Positions 11,114 to 22,704 of a stretch of DNA of 64,000 nucleotides are shown here, in pieces. The position numbers and the translations under genes are program-made. Positions within the stretch are counted from its first letter, which is position 1. Every line of letters begins with the position of its first letter. The notes beneath the pieces were generated by a model, which did no database searches, was not told the DNA's origin, and was given only the letters and a program-made list of their open reading frames with translations. The stretch is from Cunninghamia lanceolata (lineage: Eukaryota > Streptophyta > Pinopsida > Cupressales > Cupressaceae), in NCBI GenBank assembly GCA_027924645.1, contig BSBN01000845.1, forward strand, positions 2,728,001-2,792,000, in the 5' to 3' direction.

Positions 11114-12338
11114 TGTTTAGTGTGAAAAAGGAGGGGTTTGGTAATTTCAAGGGTTTATGTAGAATCCTCCTTTCACACCAACATTCAAGGACATTCAACT
11201 GAGTAGAGAACTCTACTACAGATCTCCTGTCACTTGGAACAGAAGGGAAGATTGGAATTTTGTGAATTTGTTGTTCAATTAAGCTCGATTGTGCTCAAAA
11301 CCCTAAAATCATAAATAAATAGATAAATCATGGAAAATGATTGCACACAGAGATATCAAATGATGAACAAATACATACCAGATTTCAAAGTTTGGTGTAT
11401 GGAAAATTCAAGGACTAATGAGCGGGTGAATTAGTCCAATGTACCTATTTCTGTTGAGATCTCTGAAGAATGTATGTAACACAATTTTGTTGTCAGAAAG
11501 ATTTCACCACATCAGAATCCAGAGGACTAATGAGTGGACACCCTAGTCCAAGCCCTAATTTTCTTCTTTCCTCTACATTTCCAACAGTCTATAATGCCTC
11601 CCTACAACTCTACTTCTTCTGCTTCTGAAACCTATAACCTGTAATCACAGAAAAGTGGGTTGGGGGTTGTGGTATTTAGAGGCTTGCCTCGATCAAGCCC
11701 TAGAGAGACATTCAAGTCTTGTGAACACCATTATCAGATAAAGAGTGTGTATCCGTATAGGATAGAGGCAAAAACTAATTGATAAATGGTTGAAAACTCA
11801 AATGAATGTCACCTCGATGGTGTAGCTCTCATGGAAGGAAGAATCTTCTTTCATGCCATGAGGAGATGAAGCCAAATATGTATAAACAAACACAATAACA
11901 ACAAAATACTATTCTGCAACACAATGAATACCTTGAATCACTTTTGCATAAAGTCACAAGTTCACAATGTCCATCTAGTTTACAAATGAATACCTGAACA
12001 TGCTTATATATGCAACTAAACAACTTCTTGCCAAGAAATTCATAATTCAAAACTTGAGGTGTCGGTGTAGGACCTAATAATGGTCGCATAACCAACATTG
12101 AGATTTAGGTCCTAACCCAAAATAGGGTAGAACTAGGGTGCAAGTGCCCAAGTCCTCCCCCTATTTCAGGCAGGGTTCATCACAAGTGCATCCCCTAGGT
12201 CCCATTTTTCGTAAAAATTAGGGGTTTCTTCACCAGAAGTCATTATTAATATGTAAGATGATCTAAATGCATTCTAAAGGACTCGAGAGCTAAACATAGG
12301 AGGGAAAATGCCCTAGTGAAACATTTTCTAATGTAACA
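11114..12338 (-). repeat. 3' LTR of the minus-strand non-autonomous element
   Basis: Direct repeat partner of 34515-35693. It holds two palindromic modules built on GGACTAAT...ATTAGTCC (about 11412 and 11523). Frames inside are shadows of non-coding LTR sequence. Confidence 0.8.
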
Positions 12339-12353
12339 TTTAGCCCCCACTTT
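12339..12353 (-). promoter_or_regulatory. Polypurine tract of the minus-strand element
   Basis: On the minus strand this reads AAAGTGGGGGCTAAA, directly before the LTR start TGTTACATTAG. A purine-rich run at this place primes plus-strand synthesis in LTR elements and supports the minus orientation. Confidence 0.6.
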
Positions 12354-13206
12354 AATGTATGCATGAATGCGAGGCCCATAGATGCATTAAAGTATGGTCA
12401 ACAAACATAACAAACATGCCAAGCACATGGAGCTAATGCATATGCAAATATTGAGAACTATTTCTAGCCCCCAGTCTCATGTAGACATTAGAGAAAACAC
12501 GTTAGAGACATGCCAATCATAGTGAAGATAGTAACAAGCACACAAAACACGGAGAAGACAGTAACAATCATGCAAGACAGGGAGAAGATAGCATTGAAGA
12601 CACGTAAAACACAGTGAATATAGTGAATGCAGTAATTATTTCTTTTTCCATTTTCATTTTTCCCATATGAATGCAAATGCAAGTACAAGAAAAGTAAACA
12701 CACAATCCATAATGTAGGAGGAACTCATCGCCACCAGTCTTTAGACTGTATATGGGGCAATAAACACGCAATACAAATTTCAAAGCGTAGGTTGGACTCA
12801 TCGCCACTAGTCTTTAGACTGTGCTTGAGAACAAACACGCCATACATATCCCAAAGCATAGGAGGGACTCATCACCACTAGTCTTTAGACTATGCTTGGG
12901 AACAAACATGTCATACACACACATAAACAAGTGATGGAAGAAACCTATTGCTAGGTTCGTAGCCATCTGAGGCACATTACAAGCATACACCAATGATTGG
13001 TCTTCGCCACAACAATCGCTAAAGACACGCTTAAGGGATAGGATAGTCTTAGATCTGCTCCCCACCTGCTCAGAGGACTTTTTGAAAATGACAGGATTTT
13101 GGAATCTCCTTGAGAAATACACCATCCCTGCCTTTCACAAAAGGGCTTCAAATAAAAGGATATGCATGATATCCCACCTCTGCAAAGGGCTTACAAACAT
13201 GCTTCA
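12354..13206. other. Internal remnant of the minus-strand element, with 72-bp tandem repeats
   Basis: No coding domain is recognised. Three imperfect ~72-bp units start at 12723, 12796 and 12867, each beginning ACTCATCRCCAC and containing AGTCTTTAGACT, itself a palindrome. The segment ends at CTTCA, the left target site of the next insertion. Confidence 0.55.
12723..12935. repeat. Three-copy ~72-bp tandem repeat with internal palindrome
   Basis: Units start at 12723, 12796 and 12867 (spacing 73 and 71 bp). Each carries the 12-bp palindrome AGTCTTTAGACT or a near copy, then AACAAACACGC. Located close to the 3' LTR of the minus-strand element. Confidence 0.65.
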
Positions 13207-14000
13207 TGTAATGCCCCTCGTATTTTGGTTTGTGATAGTTGTTAGTTTCACATTTATCTCTGTCAGTTCTAAGATAGTTGCTAGTGTTTCATTGCATTTA
13301 TACAGTTCTGAGACATTTGGATTAGTAGGTTATGGTTTATGTTTATTTTGATCTTGATGGACTATGTTCGACTAATATAGTTAGACATGTGTTATGAGTT
13401 TATGATGACATTATTATTACTTCAGTTATGATGAGTTGGACATGATTAGTAATGGATTAATATTAGCATGTTTTATTAGATCTGTTGATATCTAAATTCA
13501 AATACAGTGATTATAATCTTGTTCAAGAGCAGGGATGGAGTAGTAATACTCTCTTCAAGAACCCTACTACGTCGTGATTCTCTGACTCTATGTGTTGACA
13601 TATATGTATTTGATTGTATACAACCAATTGTTTGGATGTAGGCTACAGGTACTGAGCCTTGACTCCACCTGATATAGCAGGTTTGAGTGGGCTCTTGCAC
13701 CAATGGGCATCGGTGATGGGAGATAACGCGAGGTTGATTCCACTAGGTCAGTCCCAGTCTTGTGTTGTGGTCTTGTGTCATGTTGTGACGTTGGATCCTC
13801 GTTTCCTATTGTTGGTCATCTCGTGTTGTGGAGTATTGTTAGTTTGTTTAAGTTATGTCTATGTGTTCTTGCTATCATTATGTTAAATCCAATAGTATTC
13901 TGAGTAGTTGTAAAATTTGAATTATTGCTTAAGTAAAATGCACTACTGACTTAATTAATTATTTAATGATTGTTTTACCATCATAAGTTTTAGTATGGTT
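13207..14000 (+). repeat. Left LTR or LTR-like end of the 18.3-kb unit
   Basis: Starts TGTAATGCCCCTCG. The stretch 13640-13745 (GGTACTGAGCCTTGACTCCA and later GAGGTTGATTCCAC) has the style of the transcribed R/U5 part of plant Ty3 LTRs. The internal end is not clear because the foldback at 14009 follows. No gene is present. Confidence 0.4.
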
Positions 14001-14008
14001 AATTACTA

Positions 14009-14168
14009 GCATACCTATATTTAAAAAAAATATCTAAAGTACACCGAGAGATATCCTTCTTGAGGCGCCTATTTCCACCTATGTGTAGTAAATTGATTAA
14101 AAAAATAGGCGCCTCGAGAAGGATATCTCTCGGCGTACTTTAGATATATTTTTTAAATATAGGTATGC
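14009..14168. repeat. Foldback element: ~66-bp inverted repeat with 27-bp loop
   Basis: The left arm (14009-14074) and right arm (14102-14168) are nearly perfect reverse complements. They start GCATACCTATATTTAAA and contain ATATCTAAAGTAC and GGCGCCT. Differences are a few transitions and a one-base change in the A-run. This is the shape of a hairpin MITE or snap-back element. No clear TSD was found. Confidence 0.8.
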
Positions 14169-14194
14169 CTGTAGCATCCGCAACAGCAAGCCCA

Positions 14195-14375
14195 ATTCTA
14201 ACTATATTATATAATTATAAGAATTTATTATAATTATATAATATATTATATTATTATTATAATTATATATTGTAATTATATAATATAATTATATTATAAT
14301 TATAATTATATATTATATTATATTAATTATATAATATAATATATAATTATAATTATATATCTAACCTATATTATA
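14195..14375. repeat. AT-rich palindromic tract
   Basis: Almost purely A/T, built from TATAATTATA and ATATTATAAT units that are self-complementary in many registers. It lies between the foldback and the telomere-like array. Confidence 0.75.
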
Positions 14376-14489
14376 ATATCAAGGTTATGGTTTTAATCTA
14401 ATTAGGGTTATGGTTATGTTCATAGAAATATATGCTAAGTGTAATGTTAGCACAACTTATCATAATTGTATCCATAACAATACCCTAAA

Positions 14490-17400
14490 TCTATCCTAAA
14501 TTTGAAATGTAACTCTAACTCTAATTCTATCCTATGTTTGACATGTAATCCTAATCCTAATTATATCACTAACCTTAATTTTATGCTTAACCGTAATCAT
14601 AATTTAATTCTAACCCTAGTTCTAACTCTATTGTTTTTGCCTTATATATTTGCCCTAATTATAACCAAACCCATAACCCTAATTCTATACCTAAACCTAA
14701 CCCACACCCTAATTCTATCCCTCAACCTAATTGTAAACCCAAACCTTTGGTTATATATATGCCCTGATTGTAACCCTAATTTGAATTGTAACCCTAAACC
14801 TCATTCTATTGAGAACCTTGATTTTATGATCCTTAACCGTAACCCTAATTTAACTCTAACCCTAATTCTAGTTCTATTGTATTTTTACTTATATATTTTC
14901 CCTAATTATAACTAAACAGATAACCCTAATTCTAACCCTAAACCTAACCCTAACCCTAATTTTATCTCTAAACCTAATCCTAGCCCTAACCATAATTTTG
15001 ATCCTAAGACTAACCCCAACCCTAATCGTAATTCTAACCCTAACCCTAACTAAATTTATAATCCCTACCCTAATTATATTCAGAACCCTAATTTTGAACT
15101 TGGTCATAATTCTATCCATAACCTAACCCTACTTCTAACTCTAACCCTAACCCTAATTCTAACTCCAACCCTAACAATTTTTTTTGTTATAAATATTTTT
15201 CCTAGTTGTAAACCAAATTCTAATCATAACCCTAACTGTCATTCTATCCCAAACCCTATTTCTTTCATTATCCCTAACTCTATCCCTAATCCTAACCCTA
15301 ATTCTAACTATAATTATAACCAACCCCATAATTCTATCCCTAAACCTAATTATAAACCCAACCCTTTAGTTATATATGCCATGATTTTAAGCCTAATTTG
15401 AACTATAACCCTAAACCTCATTCTATTGGTAACCTTAATTTTATCGTTAATCCTAACCCTAATTTAACTCTAACCCTATTTCTAGTTCTATTATTTTTTA
15501 CTTATATATTTTCCCTAATTATAACTAAACCCATAACTCTAATTCTATCTGTAAACCTAAACCTAACCCTAAGACTAATCCCAACCCTAATCCTAATTCT
15601 AACCCTAACCCTAACTAAATTTCTAACCCTACTCTAATTATATCCCTAACCCTAATTTAACTCTAACTCTATTATTTTTTACTTATATATTTTTCCTAAT
15701 TATAACTAAACCCATAACTCTAATTCTATTTGTAAACCTAAACCTAACCCTAAGACTAACCCCAACCCTAATCCTAATTCTAACCCTAACCCTAACTAAA
15801 TTTCTAACCCCTACTCTAATTATATCCATAACCCTAATTTTGAACCTGGTCATAATTCTAACCCTAACCCTAAACCTCATTCTATCAATAACCTTAATTT
15901 TTTCCTTAACACTAACCCTAACCATAATTCTACTACCAACCCTTTGTTTATATATATTAGCCCTAATTCTAACATAAATTTGATTTGTAACTCTAACTGT
16001 AATTGTATCACTAACCTTAATTATATCCTTAACCCTAACCCTAATTATAACCCTAATTCTATTCCTAACTATAACTATAATTCTAACTGTAACCCGTACA
16101 ATTTCCTAGTTATAAATATTTTCCCTTTAACTGTATCCCTAATTTTAATCATAACCCTAACTGTAATTGTATCCCTAACCCTAATTCTATCACTAATCAT
16201 AATTCTATCCCTAACCCTAACCCTAATTCTAACCCTAATATTTTTGGATATATATTTGCCTTAATTGTAACTCTAATTCTAATTGTAATTCTAACCCTAA
16301 ATGTAGCCCTAACCGTAATCGTAATTTTAATCCCAACACTTTTGTTATATATATTTGCCCTAATTCTATCCTAAATTTGAATTGTAACCCTAACCCTAAT
16401 TGTATCGGTAACCTTAATTCTATGCTTAACCCTAACCCTAATTTAACTCTAACTCTAGCTCTAATTTTAATTTTAAGTTTAATTCTAATTGTAACCCTAA
16501 TTCTAACCATAATCATAACCCTAACCTTAATTCTAACTCTAATTATAATCCTAATCCTAACCTAATTCTAACCCAACCCTAACCTTAACAATAATTTTAA
16601 TCCTAACCCTTACCCTAATTATAAAATTGATATATGTAAATTATTTGTGAAGACTTCCCCTTGACACACTTTCCAAAGTGGACCTAGAAGAGACACTAAT
16701 TAATTATAAGAAGAGGCAATAATTAATTAATTTAATTATATAAGTCCATAATATTAAGTCTAAGAAAATCATGCAATATAATTAAAACTAATAAATTCTA
16801 AAAATTAAAACTAATAAATTCTAAAAATTAAAACTTAATTTTAAGAGCATGTAAATAATTTAAAACTAAATAAATTCATAAAATTAAATTTAAATTTAAA
16901 ATGCACGTTTGTTTTTTCTAAAATTAAAACAATTTGAATTGTAACCCTAAACCTCACTCTATCGGTAACCTTAATTTTATCCTTAACCCTAACCCTAATT
17001 TAACTCTAACCCTAGTTCTAGTTCTATTATTTTTTACTTATATATTTGTCCTAAGTATAAGTAAACCCATAACCCTAATTCTATCCCTAAACCTAACCCC
17101 AATTTGAATTGTAACCGTAACCCTCATTTGAATTGTAACCCTAAACCTCACTCTATCGGTAACCTTAATTTTATACTTAACCCTAGCCATAATTTAACTC
17201 TAACCCTAGTTCTAGTTCTATTGTTTTTTACTTATATATTTGTCCTAAGTATAATTAAACCCATAACCCTAATTCTATCCCTAAACCTAACCCTAACCCT
17301 AATTTTATCCCTAGCCCTAATTGTAACCCTAAACCTAATTCTAATCATAACCCTAACTATAATTCTATCCCAAACCTTATTTATTTTACTATCCCTAATT
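14490..17400. repeat. Degenerate telomere-like (CCCTAA)n array with higher-order units
   Basis: Over about 2.9 kb the plus strand is dominated by CCCTAA, CCCTAAC and CTAATTCTA variants, the C-rich version of the plant telomere repeat TTTAGGG with one T missing or changed. Higher-order units recur. A ~178-bp unit (TTTTTTACTTATATATTTT, then TAACTAAACCCATAA) repeats at about 15490 and 15670. A ~194-bp unit starting AATTTGAATTGTAACCCTAA repeats at about 16930 and 17125, with related copies near 14780 and 15395. Long frames of L/N/P or R/V/I repeats on either strand are products of the repeat, not proteins. An AT-rich non-telomeric block (16620-16930) interrupts the array. Confidence 0.9.
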
Positions 17401-17527
17401 AAAACTAATAAATTCTAAAAATTAAAACTTAATTTTAAGAGCATGTAAATAATTTAAAACTAAATAAATTCATAAAATTAAATTTAAATTTAAAATGCAT
17501 GTTTGTTTTTTTCTAAAATTAAAATAA
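16785..17527. repeat. ~595-bp duplication containing array edge plus AT-rich flank
   Basis: The AT-rich segment beginning AAACTAATAAATTCTAAAA and running through TTAAATTTAAAATGCAYG is present at about 16785-16925 and again at about 17402-17515. The copies are about 595 bp apart with telomere-like sequence between them. This indicates tandem duplication of a unit joining telomere-like repeat and its flank. Confidence 0.7.
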
Positions 17528-18590
17528 TTGTTATAATGACTTGGATAAGCCATCTATTTTTTTTTTAGTAAACTACAAAAACTAATTAATTTAAGTTACC
17601 AATTAAATTAAAAAACAAAAACAAAAACTTAGTAGAGATATCTAACATAGATTAATAAGTTTGAATATTTAAAATTTATCATTGAAAATAATTTAACTCA
17701 ATTCATAAATTCATTTAATAATTTCATGATTTTAATAAATTAACACTATTGGTGCTCATAATTTAAAAAATAATTAAATTTCTAAATATTTATTATATAT
17801 TCCTAAATAAATTCTTAAAAAATATAGCATTTGATTGATAACCATACCACAAGTTATCATATAGCAAATTAATCCACCACTTTATTTGAAATAATTGAAA
17901 TATAAAAGTTAGAAAAATGAAATAATAAAACTAAATAATATTCTAAAATTATTTTTAATTTTTAAATGTGCATGAAAGTAATTAAAGCTCACAAATTAAA
18001 TGTAAATTTAAATAGCATTTTTTTCAAATATAATCAGACATAACTATAATTTTAAAATAAATATTGTATACTTTAATATTAAATTTATTATTATCATTTT
18101 AACATATTATATGTAACATTTTATATAACAACATAACTTATACTTTTAAAATATAGCTTAAAACTTATACTATACAAAACCTCTACTATATATTATATAC
18201 ACCATATTATTAATTTAACTAAGTGATGGTATAAACCATTTGACTTTAACCACTGGAGATTAATTTAATTTTAAATTCAAAATTATAAAACAAATTTGTA
18301 TTTTAAACATCATACAAGATTTTCCCTAAAATTCTAATTTAACTACTACACATTAATTTAATTTTAAATGAAATCACTTAGAAAATAAGGAGTTGTGGAG
18401 CTCTAATTTTAGTAAATATTAAAACTTACCAAAATGATATAAAAAAACATATAAAAACTCTAGTTTTACACTACCTTGTTTTAATTTTCTCTATTATTGT
18501 TTTTTTCAGGAGACTCAAATTTTCTTGGTTTGCATGGAGGGTTGCACAATGAGAGAATTTGGACTGGAGGTCTTTTACAAATTATTTTAA
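17528..18590. other. AT-rich sequence, nothing recognised
   Basis: Strongly A/T-rich with stops in every frame; no gene, RNA or repeat boundary is seen. Confidence 0.5.
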
Positions 18591-18598
18591 CTACTTTA

Positions 18599-18855
18599 TC
18601 AATTTAGTTGTGCACCTGCAGGATTTGGGAAGATGGTATGCATGTAGGTTAAGAGGAAGGAAAATGAGATATTTAGCTAGAGTTTGATTGCAGGTACAGA
18701 AGATTGGAAAAAATCTAGATCCAAAAATTATCAATTTAGTTGTGCACCTGTGGGAAGATGGTATGCATGTAGGTTAAGAGGAAGGAAATGAGATATTTAG
18801 CTAGAGTTTGATTGCAGGTACAGAAGATTGGAAAAATCTAGATCCAAAAACCTCA
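18599..18855. repeat. Tandem duplication, ~130-bp unit
   Basis: The phrase AATTTAGTTGTGCACCTG starts at 18601 and again at 18733. Each is followed by GGGAAGATGGTATGCATGTA and GTTTGATTGCAGGTACAGAA, with small indels between the copies. No coding frame runs through it. Confidence 0.8.
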
Positions 18856-19136
18856 ATTTTCTCACTGGGTTTACACATATAATCTATATATGACTGGGTT
18901 TTAATTATTTTAGGTCTATCATTTTAAAAATAGTATAAGGAAGCACAGGGTTAAATTATCAAAACAGATTTATTAAATTACAGGGGAGGGTGTATATATA
19001 TATATATTAAAAAAAATGCAAAAATGATGTATAACATAGTTAAAGAATATAATTATTTTTACTATATGCTATATTTTAAAAAAATTAGAATACTCTTTAT
19101 AAAAATACAAAAGCATTGATTTTTTAAACTATTTTT

Positions 19137-19760
19137 ATTCTATGTTGTACTTTTATTTAAAATAGAATGTAGAGTAAAGTCTTTTAAAAAAATTAAAATA
19201 CTTTTATAAAAGAATAAAAGCATTGATTTTTTAAACTATTTGTACTCTATGTTGTGTTTTTAAAAAATAGAATGTAGAGTAAAGTCCATTGTAATTGCTA
19301 TTTTGACACTTTAAGATAACTTTATAATATTATAATATGATATAATATTATAATATAGTATTATATAATAATACGATACAATATTATAATATATTATATA
19401 ATATTATAATATGATATAATATTATAATATATTATTATTTTTATTTAAAATAGAATGTAGAGTAAAGTCTTTTAAAAAAAAATACTTTTATAAAAAAAAC
19501 AAAAGCATTAATTTTTAAAACTATTTTTACTCTATGTTGTGTTTTTAAATAATAGAATGTAGAGTAAAGTCATTGTAATTGTTATTTTGACTCTTTAAGA
19601 TAACATGATAACATTATAATATGATATAATATTATAATATAGTATTATATTATAATATGATACAATATTAATATATTATATAATATTATAATATGATATA
19701 ATATTATAATATACTATTATAAAATAATATGATATATTATAATATAATGTGATAAGCCTT
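19137..19760. repeat. ~300-bp tandem duplication with ATAATATTATAATATG tracts
   Basis: Two copies (about 19140-19438 and 19439-19750) each contain TAGAATGTAGAGTAAAGTC twice, TTTTGACNCTTTAAGATAAC, and then a run of palindromic AT units (ATATTATAATATGATATAAT). No gene is present. Confidence 0.7.
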
Positions 19761-21186
19761 TATCAATTTTTGATTTTTGCAATTCTATTATGTTATATTA
19801 TACTAAAATGAAATACCTTTTGAAAAAAAATTCCTTCTTTGATCAATTTCTACAATGCTATTCTTTTATGTGAATATGTGTCCTTTCATATGCCATTTGT
19901 GTAACATTTTTTTTCATGTTAGTGGATATGTCATTCATGCCCATGGGATAATATATTTTTAAATTAGGGAATCTTAATTGGTATTTTTAATTTTTTTTAC
20001 ATAAATTTTGTTTTATGATTTTTGTTTACAGATTCTTAATTGTTTAGGGGAATCTGAATCTTTCAGCCCTTGCTGTGAGTGTAGAATGCCTCTTGGCGTA
20101 ATTATGTTGTTATTTAAAAGAATAATTTTAGGTAGTAAATTAATGTCATGAGTTGTCGATTGTGAAATTTTAAGATTTGGAGAATCTCTTTTATTAGCAA
20201 AATTTTAAATTCTCGGAGGAGTGGGATGTTGCGTAATGGATGCATGTCTGGGATAATTTATGAGCTGAGCCATTTTTATATTGGGGGATTTGGTTCTAGA
20301 GAGAGGGTTGGAAAGAGAATAGAGAATTTGGGAGAAAAATAAAGAATTTCGTTGCAGGAATTGGAGAAAATTTGAAGCGGGACTTAAATTCGGGTATGTG
20401 ATGTCTCTGTGAAATTTTGCAATTATGTAGCTTGTAATTTAAATCTTATTGCAGCATGTTCTGTGTGTGTGAAATTTGCATGTCCTGTAACTTCAAATTT
20501 AAATATCTTTGTAGCTTGTGTCATCTTGTACCCTATGTGATCGAATGTTGTTGTCCCTGACCTCGTTTTCACCTTGGGAATAACACCTTGTTGTTGTAAT
20601 GTTTAACCTTTGTAGATTTTTTCAAGTTGTTATTCTTCTGGTTTAGTCTATGTCAATACCCTTTTTGAAATCTTGAGCCCAATCAACTGTAACCCTTCAT
20701 AGTGATCTCAATCAAACGAAATAAATGACCCATTTTAAATCTATTATCAATTTCTTGAACCATTCATTCTTGGCGGTTCTCTATGCCGTAGTACGGCCTC
20801 TCCTAGCCATACCTTTTAGAATGGGGATGTGTATCAAAACCTTCTTGCTAAGAGTCTAGATTCGACTTCAACCAAATGCAATTTTTTTATTTGTAATTAT
20901 TACCTCAATTAAGGTATTGGAGATTGCCATATGTTTTGTTCTTTATTTGTGGGTCCATTTTCTCCTCGTAATCCTCCTCTGTTTCTTTTGAAGTTCTTCA
21001 TTCTAGATTCCTCCCCACCATCCAGGCTGAGCATCGTTGATGTAATTGGAGCTCTCTAAAATCTTTTTAACACACTTCTGCCAGTCGCTATCACCACAAG
21101 CCCTTGTAAGGCTTTCTTGTTGTTCTCAGCTCTCTGCCTATTTGCTTTCTCACGTTAGATTGGGGTTAAGATGTCGTTATCACTTG
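19761..21186. other. Unassigned sequence left of the chromovirus
   Basis: No gene is recognised. It is continuous with 28804 onward once the chromovirus and one TSD copy are removed. Segments near 20260-20400 (TTTTATATTGGGGGA followed by a purine-rich GAGAG run) resemble a TATA/leader region, but no coding frame follows. Confidence 0.35.
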
Positions 21187-21191
21187 GTATC

Positions 21192-22643
21192 TAGTGCAGG
21201 AGCACCAAGGGGCTTGGAGTGAGCCCATGTATATATTTGTTTTACATTTTGGTGTGATGTTGTGAATTTTCCTATAGTTGCATTTTGGTGTGATGTTGTG
21301 AATACATTGTATCAGAGTGACAATCATTATGTCTCACTGATAGGGATGTTATCGGCATGTCGGCGCGAGAAATGGAGTCGCTGCCGATAGAGGCAGTCTT
21401 ACCGACGGTGAAGTGGTGTTAAGCATATCGGTGAAAGTATCATCATCGGAGGAAACAAAATCGGTTGGCCCGACGGTGAAAGTCTCACTGATGATTGCCT
21501 TGACCTAAGGCATCGGGTTGAGAGGGAGTATCGGCGAAAGATGCAAGGTGTTCGCCGACGGACGGAGTCTTGCCGATAGGCAAATAGATGAAGGCGGTTT
21601 GGAGTCTCATCAGAGTGACTAATGGTGTCGGTAGGAGATTCAAGGAGATTGCCGATAGTGGAAACTCACACCGACAAGCATGAAGGGAAGTCATCGGGGT
21701 AAGTTAGTGCATCGGGAGATAGACCGAAGGCTACACCAATGGTGTAAGTCTAAGCGACAAGAGTCTATGAAGTCAAAGGCAACATCAGCCAAACTTATAC
21801 TATCGGTCGATAAAGATTTAGACTCACCGATAGAGGGCGGTCACACCGATGGAGCGTTAGCATAAAGTTGAACCGAGGTAGTTAGAATACGAACCGGTCT
21901 GAGAACTGAAACATCCTGTAATGGACATGATATAGCTATAAGATGTAGAATTCTCTCTGTAAGGGGTTACAAGGGTAGAAGATTTTTTTTTTGAGAAGCA
22001 TTTTGATGTAAGAACAATTTTGAATAAAAATCCAATTCAGTAGTTCGACCAGTATTGTATTTTTGTACAGTTCTCAGTTTGTTATTCTTAGGTAGATTAG
22101 TTGTTTCTTTTTCTGCAATTTTGCTCTCTTTTGCAAACCATGACTCTGTCTTGATGTCCCTCAAGTTCCTCTGTACAATATGGAGGCCATCAAGCAGAGC
22201 CATGCCTTTTGTTTGTTTTTCTTTTGTGGGATGGTTGGATTGTTGACTAGAGGCAATGCATGCTTGTTCTAGGTGAGCTCAGTAAGGAGTCCGGCAAGAT
22301 AGACAAGTAGGAGAATAGACTTGCAGGGGTGGAAAATAGAGAGGGAGAAAGTAAGCACCAAGCAGTCAAGACCCTTGAATAGAGAGAGAATGGTGGACAA
22401 CGGGCTCAAAAAAGTTATGTGCCCTTGAGGCAGTATCTTGGAAGCAGTGAGGACAAGGAATGTGTCCCACACCAAGTAGAGTGATAGACTTTTCCATCTC
22501 TGTAAAGAGTTGAGGAATTTAGCAGACATTTTTGTGTAGAAAGATGTCATGAGCACTTGAATTGGTAGAGAGGCTAGAGTTGTCCAGAGTCTTGAATTGA
22601 TTCAAGATAGGTAGAATTGACATTCTAGAGACCCTCCCTAACA
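21192..22643 (+). repeat. 5' LTR of the chromovirus
   Basis: Starts TAGTGCAGGAGCACC (TG mutated to TA) and ends CCCTCCCTAACA before the PBS. The first half carries a dense set of ATCGG, CCGACGG and CCGATAG motifs (about 21350-21860). Short frames inside are mirrored in the 3' LTR and are not genes. Confidence 0.92.
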
Positions 22644-22645
22644 AA

Positions 22646-22658
22646 TTGGTATCAGAGC
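22646..22658 (+). promoter_or_regulatory. Primer binding site, tRNA-iMet type
   Basis: TTGGTATCAGAGC, 2 bp after the LTR end, is the standard plant initiator tRNA-Met primer site. Confidence 0.93.
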
Positions 22659-22704
22659 AAGTTAAAGATTTGGGCTATTCCTAGGTTGGAATAGAAGAAG
22701 CTGT

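Noticed and set aside
14490..17400. CRISPR-like array
   Set aside because: No constant repeat with unique spacers; units are degenerate telomere-like hexamers/heptamers in a eukaryotic retroelement setting.
14502..17418. Long plus- and minus-strand open frames rich in Leu/Asn/Pro or Arg/Val/Ile
   Set aside because: They arise from translating CCCTAA-type repeats; no start context, no non-repeat sequence and both strands open at once.
19850..21186. Possible host gene with intron-like pyrimidine tracts
   Set aside because: No open frame longer than background and no recognisable protein; sequence continues into LTR-like text at 28804.
21485..22556. Short frames inside the chromovirus LTR (repeated at 27641-28630)
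   Set aside because: Present in both LTRs, no family motif, different frames disrupted between copies.
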